From contig JBGPOS010000055.1 of the NCBI GenBank assembly GCA_041488155.1, forward strand, positions 1-27,730: a stretch of DNA of 27,730 nucleotides, read 5' to 3'. This DNA comes from JBGPOS01 sp041488155. Its GTDB lineage: Bacteria; Chloroflexota; Dehalococcoidia; Tepidiformales; Tepidiformaceae. The translations under genes were made by a program, and so were the position numbers. Within the stretch, counting starts at the first letter, position 1. The number at the start of each line of letters is the position of its first letter. Positions 21,329-27,730 of the stretch are shown here, in pieces. The notes beneath the pieces were generated by a model, which saw only the letters and a program-made list of their open reading frames with translations, searched no databases and was not told where the DNA came from.

Positions 21329-21829
21329 TCATCGGTCTGACGCCAAGGCGGGGTCTAAGGTTCGCTCGATCTGTCGCACGTGCGATTGCTCGTGCTTCGC
21401 CAGCTGCGATGCGTACGAGCGCAGCGTCCGCTCGTTGCGCTGGCCATATGAGGTAACGGTCGCGGTGCGCTCCCATTCGTCTGGCGTCAGCGCGTCCAGG
21501 GTGCGGAGCAGCTCCCCACGCTGTGCCGCGAAGGCGCGGAACGCCTCCTCGAATCGCCACTCCGGATAGTCGGTCTGCTTCATCCAGGTCCGCGGGTTCG
21601 TGCCGGCGAAGGTCGGGCGATCCTCGGCGAGGATCCTCGCAATGTTCCCTCCCCAGACGTCGCCGCACGCGCGATTGTGCGCGAGGACGTCGTTCGGGGA
21701 CCATTCTTCCGCCTGAGGCGTAGTGTCCAGCCGTTCGGGCGGCTGGCCGCCGGTGAGCGCCGCGAGACGCGAGGCGTTCTCGCGGAGCAGCGCCAGCGCC
21801 TGCTCGGCGGTCAGCGGTGGCTCCTTCAC
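21329..21829 (-). CDS. DinB-fold protein
   Basis: From a GTG at 21829 the product has 166 residues. Helix 1 holds LTAEQALALLRENASRLAALTGG, followed by EEWSPNDVLAHNRACGDVWGGNI with the first metal-ligand His. Near the C-terminus lies SQLAKHEQSHVRQIERTLD with the paired His of the DinB fold. The segment RTWMKQTDYPEW in the middle is typical of DinB_2 proteins in Chloroflexota and Actinobacteria. Upstream residues in the same frame (to an ATG at 21979) look random and overlap the divergent promoter region, so GTG with GGGGGACGGAAA upstream is preferred; the start remains moderately uncertain. A DinB-like fragment follows 51 bases downstream. Confidence 0.8.
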   Translation of the reverse strand: MKEPPLTAEQALALLRENASRLAALTGGQPPERLDTTPQAEEWSPNDVLAHNRACGDVWGGNIARILAEDRPTFAGTNPRTWMKQTDYPEWRFEEAFRAFAAQRGELLRTLDALTPDEWERTATVTSYGQRNERTLRSYASQLAKHEQSHVRQIERTLDPALASDR

Positions 21830-21969
21830 TTTCCGTCCCCCATGCCGGTCCCTCGGTCCATTCGCGGGTGATATCCCAAACGGTACCCTATGTTGCTGGC
21901 GCCGGGAGTGAGCACTGGATCGATAACGAGGGGCCGAGAACTGCTCGGACCAGGGGTAAGGTGGTCGGA

Positions 21970-22509
21970 GTGAACACAATTCATTGTGAGCGTATGGACC
22001 TTGAGCTGCTCTCAGCCAACTTCCTGGAGGCGCTCATGGGGGGCCGGCGGACCGAGGCTCAGACGCTCGTACCGTTCCCGTTGCCGGCTGCCTGGCCCGG
22101 CGCACACGAACATCATTTCCGGATGCGGCTGGACCAGATGCGGAAGAACCCGGCGACGGAGGGCTGGCTTGTGAGGGCGATGGTGCTGAGAGGACCAACG
22201 CCACTCGCGGTCGGACGGATCGGCTTTCACGGTCCGCCAGGCGTGAATGGGAAGCGAGACCCAGGCGCCCTCGAGGTTGGCTACGACGTGGATCCGGTTC
22301 ATCGTCGAAAAGGGTACGCGAGCGAGGCGGCACGCGCACTCATCTCATGGGCGTCGGCCGAGCATGGCATCCGGCGGTTCCTGGCCTCAGTCAGCCCCGG
22401 CAACGAGCCCTCGCTGGCGATCGTCCGCAAGCTTGGATTTGTCCAGATCGGGACTCAGTGGGACGAGGATGATGGGGAAGAGTTGGTGGTGTTCGAGCTG
22501 AGCAGGTAG
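21970..22509 (+). CDS. GNAT-family N-acetyltransferase
   Basis: The 179-residue protein (from GTG 21970) begins with the ERMDLELLSANFLEAL pattern seen in GNATs that modify small molecules or ribosomal proteins. The acetyl-CoA-binding core is LEVGYDVDPVHRRKGYASEAARALISWA, with Arg-Arg-Lys-Gly-Tyr-Ala as the pyrophosphate loop. It is followed by FLASVSPGNEPSLAIVRKLGFVQIG, the usual last strands. AGGTGG five bases before the GTG supports this start over upstream in-frame codons. The substrate is unknown. The methyltransferase gene follows after 19 bases on the same strand, so the two are likely co-transcribed. Confidence 0.88.
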   Translation: MNTIHCERMDLELLSANFLEALMGGRRTEAQTLVPFPLPAAWPGAHEHHFRMRLDQMRKNPATEGWLVRAMVLRGPTPLAVGRIGFHGPPGVNGKRDPGALEVGYDVDPVHRRKGYASEAARALISWASAEHGIRRFLASVSPGNEPSLAIVRKLGFVQIGTQWDEDDGEELVVFELSR

Positions 22510-22528
22510 GCTCAAACGGGCGGGGCCA

Positions 22529-23053
22529 ATGGACCACACCAACCATCTCGACTTGCTGCGGAACGGAATCGAGGAACCGGGCGGCGTGTGGGCTGACATC
22601 GGAGCGGGCGCCGGCGCCTTCACGTTGGCCCTGGCCGAACTGATCGGTCCCGAAGGAGAGATCTACGCCATCGACAAGAGTGGTGTGGCGCTCCTTGAGA
22701 ACGAGCGCGCAATCCATTCGAAGTTCGCGACGAGGAGGGTCCGCTACGTTGTCGCGAACTTCTCCGAGCCACTCGACCTCCCGCTGCTTGACGGCATCGT
22801 CATCGCCAACGCCCTTCACTTCCAGCGGCACCAGGAGTCCGTTGTGCGACTGCTCCGCGGTCACCTGCGACCTGCGGGCCGCATGCTCGTGGTCGAATAC
22901 AACATCGCACACGGCAACTTCGCGGTGCCGCATCCGGTGCCGTTCGAACGCTGGGAAAACTTGGCTCGGAAGGCGGGGTTCGGCCACACCAAACTGCTGG
23001 CGACGCGGCCGAGCCGATTTCTGCGGGAGATCTATTCCGCGGCGTCGTGGTGA
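22529..23053 (+). CDS. Class I SAM-dependent methyltransferase
   Basis: The 174-residue protein has motif I ADIGAGAGAFTLALAE (22-37), an acidic end of strand 2 in IYAIDKSG, motif IV around LDGIVIANALHF, and LRPAGRMLVVEYN, the standard post-motif strand. It is short for the family and has no added substrate domain. FxxPHPVPFERWENLARKAGF resembles small menaquinone- or arsenic-type methyltransferase relatives, but the substrate cannot be named. It is the second gene after the acetyltransferase. A weak GGGCGGGG ribosome site precedes the ATG. The gene is followed by a 386-base gene-poor stretch. Confidence 0.87.
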   Translation: MDHTNHLDLLRNGIEEPGGVWADIGAGAGAFTLALAELIGPEGEIYAIDKSGVALLENERAIHSKFATRRVRYVVANFSEPLDLPLLDGIVIANALHFQRHQESVVRLLRGHLRPAGRMLVVEYNIAHGNFAVPHPVPFERWENLARKAGFGHTKLLATRPSRFLREIYSAASW

Positions 23054-23439
23054 CCCACCGATCCGGCGATTGCACTCACGACTGGGCGAACATCGGCATG
23101 TTTGTTCGAGACCGACCAAGGAACACCGAGCCTGCGACTCATCCGTTCGATTGCTCTCGAGCCGACACGGTAAGGACTGACTCTTGGTGAGTTCGAGTCC
23201 GCTCGGGGTCGCCATACGGTAGCGAACGAGAGTTCGGCCACGCTACGTTGGGGATCGCACCAGCGGGCATGGGGTAGCTGGGCGCGGCCCCGGGAGCAGT
23301 ACTGGCTCTTCCATTTCCCTACCTCGGAAGATGGTCCAGACCGGAAGCATCGACGGGCCCCCTTTGCGATGAGATGCGCCCGGTTGCAGCCCGGGCGGGC
23401 GGACGCTCATGATTCACGACCAAACGCACGAGGCCGCCG
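23054..23439. other. Gene-poor stretch without a supported gene
   Basis: No frame on either strand has recognisable family content or a ribosome site with a plausible start. The only structured piece is the tRNA-3'-end-like remnant at 23186-23214. Runs of lower G+C alternate with GC-rich segments, which fits old insertion or decay. Confidence 0.5.
23186..23214 (+). other. tRNA 3'-end-like remnant (T-loop and CCA)
   Basis: GTTCGAGTCC followed by GCTCGGGGTCGCCA reads like a T-loop (TTCGAGT), T-stem 3' half, acceptor strand and CCA. The 5' half of the T-stem does not pair, and no D-arm or anticodon arm lies within 90 bases upstream. If real, it is a broken tRNA end such as is left by integration at a tRNA gene. 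Chance similarity is possible. Confidence 0.25.
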
Positions 23440-24576
23440 ATGACCACCATCACCCCGTTCCGAATCGCGGTCCGCGAGGCCGACCTCGATGACCTGCGCC
23501 GCCGCCTCGCCGGCACGCGGTTTCCGGAGAAGGAGACCCCAGACAACTGGTCCCAGGGCGTCCCGCTGGCCTACGTTCGCGAAGTGGCGACCTACTGGGA
23601 GAAGCAATACGACTGGCGCCGGGCCGAGGCGCGGATCAACGTCTTCCCGCAGTTCAAGAGCCCCTTCGACGGGCTCGACATCCACTTCCTCCACGTCCGT
23701 TCGCCGCACGAGAACGCGCTCCCGCTCATCCTCACGCACGGATGGCCAGGCTCGATAGTCGAGTTCCTCAAGGTGATAGAGCCCCTGACCGACCCGGCGA
23801 AGCACGGCGGCGATCCCGCCGACGCCTTCCACGTGGTCTGCCCGTCACTGCCCGGATACGGCTTCTCGGACAAGCCGGCCGCGCCCGGCTGGGGTGTCGA
23901 GAAGATCGCCGACGTTTGGGCCGAGCTCATGGGGCGGCTCGGCTACAACAGCTATGTCGCCCAGGGCGGCGACTGGGGCTCGGCCGTCACCACCGCGATC
24001 GGTATTCAGGACCCGGCGCATTGCCGCGGCATCCATCTCAACATGGTCTCCGCCCGGCCCGACCCGGCCACCATGGACGACCTGACCGATCTCGAGAGGC
24101 GGGGCATCGCGGGCATGCAGCACTACCTGGACTGGGATTCGGGGTACTCGAAGGAGCAGAGCACCCGCCCGCAGACGCTGGGATACGGGCTGGTCGACTC
24201 CCCGGTCGGGCAGATGGCCTGGATCCTGGAGAAGTTCTGGGCCTGGACCGACTGCGACGGCCACCCCGAGAACGCGCTCACCCGGGACGAGATGCTGGAC
24301 AACATCATGCTCTACTGGCTCACCGCGAGCGGAGCGTCGTCAGCCCGCCTGTACTGGGAGAGCTTCGGCGCACAGAGGGGCGGCGAGGTCGGCGTCCCCA
24401 CAGGCTGCAGCATCTTCCCGAAGGAGATCTTCCTCTGCTCGCGGCGCTGGGCCGAGAAGCGTTACAAGAACATCGTCTACTGGAACGAGCTGGAGAAGGG
24501 CGGCCACTTTGCCGCCTTCGAACAACCCCAGTTGTTCGCCGAGGAGCTGCGGAGCTGCTTCCGGCTGGTCCGTTAA
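23440..24576 (+). CDS. Epoxide hydrolase (alpha/beta fold with EHN domain)
   Basis: The 378-residue protein has the N-terminal epoxide-hydrolase segment (about 4-110: PFRIAVREADLDDLRRRLAGTRFP, then YWEKQYDWR). The alpha/beta core follows. Oxyanion motif is HGWPGS (100-105), nucleophile Asp178 in QGGDWGS, and His356 in KGGHFAAFEQP; a lid Tyr is likely Tyr305 in SARLYWE. These are the markers of microsomal-type epoxide hydrolases, which open epoxides to diols through an aspartyl ester. The full length and the intact triad speak for an active enzyme. GAGG six bases before the ATG gives a weak ribosome site. It could serve detoxification of epoxides made by the nearby P450s or flavin monooxygenases, but it lies 7 kb away, so this is only a suggestion. 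Confidence 0.92.
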   Translation: MTTITPFRIAVREADLDDLRRRLAGTRFPEKETPDNWSQGVPLAYVREVATYWEKQYDWRRAEARINVFPQFKSPFDGLDIHFLHVRSPHENALPLILTHGWPGSIVEFLKVIEPLTDPAKHGGDPADAFHVVCPSLPGYGFSDKPAAPGWGVEKIADVWAELMGRLGYNSYVAQGGDWGSAVTTAIGIQDPAHCRGIHLNMVSARPDPATMDDLTDLERRGIAGMQHYLDWDSGYSKEQSTRPQTLGYGLVDSPVGQMAWILEKFWAWTDCDGHPENALTRDEMLDNIMLYWLTASGASSARLYWESFGAQRGGEVGVPTGCSIFPKEIFLCSRRWAEKRYKNIVYWNELEKGGHFAAFEQPQLFAEELRSCFRLVR

Positions 24577-24806
24577 GCGCTCCGGATGGCCTGCCTGCGC
24601 CATGGGCTGTCGCAGCCGTGGGCTTCACTTCGCCCGTGCCTCCCACAGCTCCTCGCTCCACTCCCGGTCCGGCAGACGGCGACGGGCTCCTGGTTACGGG
24701 ACCCCACCTCGCCGCGCTCGAACGGCACATCGTCGCCTGGGTGATCCGAGCTCAAGCCGGAGGCCAGAGCCGCTAGTCCGAGGCGTGTCGTGCCGCCCGG
24801 CCGACT

Positions 24807-25823
24807 TTAGCCGGCTGCGCGCCGCCACTTGTGAAGACTCACCATCTCCCGAGGCGGCGTCTGCTTGCTGCCGACTTCCACATACGAGACGTCCGCGACG
24901 TAGATCGAGGCCTGCGAATCGACCGCCACTGCGTGCGGCCAGAGGAACTGGTCCGGAGCCTCGCCCGGAAGCGGGTTGCCCACCCGATTCACGAGTTGGC
25001 CATCCCTCGTATAGATAGAAACGCGATGACCGAGGTTCGGCACCCCGTACTGGACGGCGGGCGGCCCCTGCTCGGCCACGAATACCCGTGTTTCATCGCC
25101 TGTCCCGGTCACCTTGACGGCAACTGCTTTGTGCACGTGCCATTCCCGCACAAACCCGCCCTCGAGCGTGAATACCTGCACGCGATGGTTCTCGCGGTCG
25201 CAGACGATCACGTGCTCGTCGTCGAGGATGGCGATGTTGTGAGGCAGGCTGAACTGGCCCGGGTCGGCGCCCGGCTCGCCCCAGGAAAGAATGTGCTCTC
25301 CCGCGGCGCTGAGGCGGTGGACGCGCGAATTGCCGTAGCCGTCGGAAATGAAGATCTCGCCGGTCTTCGGATGAACCGCGACATCGGTCGGGCGGTTGAA
25401 CATCGCGCCGCTCTGGCGCGGTGCCGGCGTTCCGTCGCCAATGGTCAGCAGCGTCTCGCCCGTCCGGGTGACCTTGTGGATCTTGTGGGCCGTTACGTCA
25501 ACCAGCCAGACATTGTCCTCATGGTCTACCCGGATGGAGTGGGCCCAGGTGTAGCAGCAGCCTGCCCAAACCTTTACGGGGTTGCCGTACGGGTCGTTGA
25601 AGTCGGTCATCCCGGCGAACGGGGTGTCGTTTCCCCACATGTCGACCAGGTTCCCCTCGCGATCGAAGACCAGCACCGGCATGTTGCCGCGATTGAACAC
25701 GTACACGCGGTCCTCGGAGTCGACTGCGACCGAGGTCGCCTCGCGGAGCCAGAGGCCGTGCGGAATCTTGGCCCAGCAAGGCACAGGTTCGTAGACGGTT
25801 TCGCGAGTGACTGGTCCGATCAT
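24807..25823 (-). CDS. NHL-repeat beta-propeller protein (amidating-lyase-like)
   Basis: The 338-residue protein is made of NHL-type repeats. Clear blades are ATSVAVDSEDRVYVFNRGN, AHSIRVDHEDNVWLVDVTAHKIHKVTRTG, RPTDVAVHPKTGEIFISDGYGNSRVHRLSAAG, LPHNIAILDDEHVIVCDRENHRVQVF and WPHAVAVDSQASIYVADVSYVE. This six-bladed pattern is shared with peptidyl-alpha-hydroxyglycine alpha-amidating lyase and SMP-30-like proteins; catalytic function cannot be assigned. There is no signal peptide. The ATG at 25823 is chosen for AAGGAG five bases upstream; it lies just 2 bases after the Ldh stop, so the two are one operon with likely coupled translation. Its stop overlaps a weak hairpin near 24800-24816. Confidence 0.85.
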   Translation of the reverse strand: MIGPVTRETVYEPVPCWAKIPHGLWLREATSVAVDSEDRVYVFNRGNMPVLVFDREGNLVDMWGNDTPFAGMTDFNDPYGNPVKVWAGCCYTWAHSIRVDHEDNVWLVDVTAHKIHKVTRTGETLLTIGDGTPAPRQSGAMFNRPTDVAVHPKTGEIFISDGYGNSRVHRLSAAGEHILSWGEPGADPGQFSLPHNIAILDDEHVIVCDRENHRVQVFTLEGGFVREWHVHKAVAVKVTGTGDETRVFVAEQGPPAVQYGVPNLGHRVSIYTRDGQLVNRVGNPLPGEAPDQFLWPHAVAVDSQASIYVADVSYVEVGSKQTPPREMVSLHKWRRAAG

Positions 25824-25825
25824 GA

Positions 25826-26911
25826 TCACTCCTTTGGCATGCGGTCCGCGATGCCGAGTTCGACCGCCAGGTCGCGATAGTAGGCGATGACGTCGGGGTG
25901 ATAGGGGATGCCGTTCGCACGCCTGTCGACCTCCTCCTCGTGATCGGGGAGGCCGGCGTACAGCACACGGTCGTGCCCCGGCGCCGGTGGCGTCTCGCGG
26001 AGGCCCCGGAGATAGACGTCCATGTCCCGCTTGAACTCCTGCAGGTCGGTGAACGCGTCGACCCGATAGGCGATGAAATGATGCGAGACGTTCTGGCCCG
26101 CGAGAAAGCCTGGCCCCGTACCCGAAAGGACGCCGGCGAGAATGTCGACCATGACCGCCAAGGAGTAGCCCTTGTGCGAGCCGATCTCGCGCGTGCCTCC
26201 AAGGGGCAACATGAGGAACTCGTCCGGGACTTCCGCCTCGTCCATGATCGGTGTCCCATCCATCGCCGCAATCCAGCCGCCCGCGACCGGGGGGCCGAGC
26301 CTGCGGGCGAGCCGGATCTTGTTCCCGGCGACAGAACTCATCGAGGCGTCGAAGACGAACGGAGGCTCCGTCCCGGAGGGGACCGCGATTGCGAGCGGGT
26401 TCAGCCCCACCATCGCCTTCGCCCCGAACGTAGGTGCGACGCTCAGGCCGCCCACCGTCATCGCGAGGCCGATCATTTCATGATCGAGTGCCAGCCGGGC
26501 GTGATAGCCGGCCGCGCCGAAGTGCTTCCCGTTCGTCACGGCAACCGCGCCTATCCCGCAAGTACGCGCCTTCTCGATCGCCATCTGCATGAACCGCGAG
26601 CCAACGGCAAGGCCGAGCCCGCGATCGCTGTCGACGGTCGCGGTGGCTGGAGCCTCACGGAGCACGCGCACCACGGGCCGAGGGTTGATGGCCCCTTCCC
26701 TCAGGCCGCCGACGTACGCCGGCATCATATTGCTGACGCCATGCGATTCGACCCCGCGGAGGTCTGCCCAGACAAGGACGTCCGCGGCTTGAGCGGCATC
26801 GCCGTCGGGCAGACCCAGCGCCGTGAAGACGTCGACCACCGTGTCGCGCATCACATCGCCCGTGACTCGGACGGCGATGTTGGCAGGGACGCGCAATCGC
26901 TCTTCAACCAT
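25826..26911 (-). CDS. Ldh family (malate/L-lactate dehydrogenase type) oxidoreductase
   Basis: The 361-residue protein has the signature of the Ldh_2 family (malate/L-lactate/ureidoglycolate dehydrogenases, not related to classical MDH). LVWADLRGVESHGVSNM (46-62) has the catalytic His region, and TNGKHFGAAGYHA and VGLNPLAIAVPSGTEPPFVFDASMS are the NAD(P)-binding segments. The C-terminal half has HKGYSLAVMVDILAGVLSGTG. It should oxidise or reduce a 2-hydroxy or 2-oxo acid with NAD(P). The ATG at 26911 has only a weak upstream site (TTGAGAA). It is the first gene of the pair with the NHL propeller, which may bind or release the same substrate. No other catabolic gene is adjacent on this strand. 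Confidence 0.9.
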   Translation of the reverse strand: MVEERLRVPANIAVRVTGDVMRDTVVDVFTALGLPDGDAAQAADVLVWADLRGVESHGVSNMMPAYVGGLREGAINPRPVVRVLREAPATATVDSDRGLGLAVGSRFMQMAIEKARTCGIGAVAVTNGKHFGAAGYHARLALDHEMIGLAMTVGGLSVAPTFGAKAMVGLNPLAIAVPSGTEPPFVFDASMSSVAGNKIRLARRLGPPVAGGWIAAMDGTPIMDEAEVPDEFLMLPLGGTREIGSHKGYSLAVMVDILAGVLSGTGPGFLAGQNVSHHFIAYRVDAFTDLQEFKRDMDVYLRGLRETPPAPGHDRVLYAGLPDHEEEVDRRANGIPYHPDVIAYYRDLAVELGIADRMPKE

Positions 26912-27191
26912 CAGCTGTTCTCAACTTGTCTTTGTTCAAATTCGCCGTGGGCGGAAAACGCTGCGGGCGGCGAAGCCAACTCTATCAGGGCCGCACCCAG
27001 GCGTGAGGATGGCGGACGGGCGTGCGAGCTGGCGGAGGTGCGGCGTGTGCGCGGACGCCTCCTGGAACTGGGAGCCGGCGTCGCTCTTGGCTACGCAACC
27101 CGCGGGCGGGTCGGCTACGAGGGACAGTTCGAGCACGGTCGTGAACCTGGCAGCGCGGCTTTGCACGAACCGAGATGTTTGTCCGCGTCGG
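26912..27191. other. Intergenic stretch, no supported gene
   Basis: This is 280 bases between the Ldh start and the nitroreductase stop. Both strands have open frames, but none has recognisable motifs or a plausible start. It probably holds the promoter of the Ldh gene; no convincing hexamers are seen. Confidence 0.45.
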
Positions 27192-27557
27192 CTATGACGG
27201 GCGCACCCGGGTCGCGCCCCAACGGTCCCAGTGCGTCACCGACTCGACTGGCTCACGTTTCACGGGGCCGAAGTTGGCATCCGGCCAGCCAAGAGGAATC
27301 AGCGCGACAGGCGTGACCGTCTCCGGGACATCGAGCCACTCTCGCAGCTCGGCGAGCATCGAATTGTGGAAGATGGTCATCACCGTGCCGAGGCCGAGCC
27401 CGCGCGCGGCGAGCATGAGGTTCTGAGTGGCGAGGTAGATGGCGCTCCCGAGCAGAATTCGATCCATCTGAGCCGGTTGTGAGCCGATGACGCAGGGCAG
27501 GACAAAGACCGGCGCATCATCGAGGTGGTCGGCGAGGTGTTTGCCACCGCTCATCAT
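27192..27557 (-). pseudogene. Nitroreductase family protein, N-terminal part missing
   Basis: The 121-residue frame starting at ATG 27557 matches the C-terminal two thirds of an FMN-dependent nitroreductase: GSAIYLATQNLMLAARGLGLGTVMT, DVPETVTPVALIPLGWPDANFGP and SVTHWDRWG are the standard last segments. The N-terminal flavin-binding segment (the RRSxRxF-type start and WAPSG-type motif) is absent. The frame upstream ends at a TAA about 15 codons before, and the remaining 120 bases to the window edge hold no nitroreductase content in any frame. The gene is therefore probably truncated or disrupted. A full-length member has about 190-220 residues. Complete loss of the FMN-contacting N-terminus argues against activity. 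Confidence 0.6.
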
Positions 27558-27730
27558 CAGCCGCGTCGAGCGATCGGAGGACTGACTGCCGGGTGACAGC
27601 GATTCTTAAGAGTAGTCCCATTTCGAGTGGAGCTGGCGCTCAAGAAACCGAGTCCTCCGCGCCTCATTTGGCCGGGGAAGTAGTTTGCAGTGTCCGAACC
27701 GCACTGGTTGTTGGGAAAACGATCGAAGTC

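Noticed and set aside
22391..23215. A 274-codon minus-strand frame opposite the acetyltransferase and methyltransferase genes.
   Set aside because: Antisense shadow; the plus strand has clear GNAT and SAM-binding motifs.
24577..24806. Plus-strand frame ending GPHLAALERHIVAWVIRAQ after the epoxide hydrolase.
   Set aside because: It has no own start or ribosome site and arises from a frame shifted relative to the epoxide hydrolase; no homology recognised.
27558..27730. Open minus-strand frame ending in RFLERQLHSKWDYS before the nitroreductase fragment.
   Set aside because: It could be the C-terminus of an upstream gene, but only about 40 codons are visible and no family is recognised.

Overview
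The window is GC-rich DNA (about two thirds G+C by eye), with dense genes on both strands and NTG starts preceded by clear GGAGG-type ribosome sites. Several gene types point to an aerobic member of the Chloroflexota (Dehalococcoidia/SAR202-like) or a similar soil or water lineage. These are a sortase behind a Thr/Pro linker, several luciferase-like monooxygenases, two P450s, COG2159 amidohydrolases, Zn-ribbon/thiolase pairs and an ACT-fused malic enzyme. The assignment is inferred from gene content only: there is no rRNA or intact tRNA in the window, and I saw no IS element, prophage or CRISPR array.

Region 1 (1-6006) starts with the 5' end of a luciferase-like oxidoreductase (minus) and a sortase (plus). 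Four minus-strand genes follow: a metallo-beta-lactamase-fold hydrolase, a pirin, an amidohydrolase and a thiamine-diphosphate enzyme resembling oxalyl-CoA decarboxylase/2-hydroxyacyl-CoA lyase.

Region 2 (6145-16864) is the most interesting part. It holds a DUF4242-cyclase fusion, two cytochromes P450 with CYP124/125-like I-helix motifs, two alpha/beta-hydrolase-fold proteins with altered nucleophile positions (Gly and Cys instead of Ser), and two luciferase-like flavin oxidoreductases. It also holds a translationally coupled pair: an HMG-CoA-synthase-like protein fused to a DUF35 Zn-ribbon/OB domain, then an SCP2-type thiolase. The synthase has Val where the catalytic Cys should be. A perfect 12-bp hairpin closes that pair. 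Together the genes look like a CoA-dependent, oxygenase-rich route for a lipid, branched or isoprenoid-like substrate. The substrate is a guess.

Region 3 (16891-20024) has an NAD-type malic enzyme with an N-terminal ACT domain, a small ribbon-helix-helix-like protein with a candidate operator over its own promoter, and a secretory-type alpha/beta hydrolase lacking an obvious signal peptide.

Region 4 (20049-24576) looks accessory: two DinB-fold proteins, a 58-residue DinB-like fragment, a DUF1801 protein, a GNAT acetyltransferase, a methyltransferase, a gene-poor stretch with a tRNA-3'-end-like remnant, and an epoxide hydrolase.

Region 5 (24807-27557) has an Ldh-family dehydrogenase and an NHL beta-propeller protein as a tight minus-strand pair, then a nitroreductase lacking its N-terminal half. 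No intact gene can be called after 27557.
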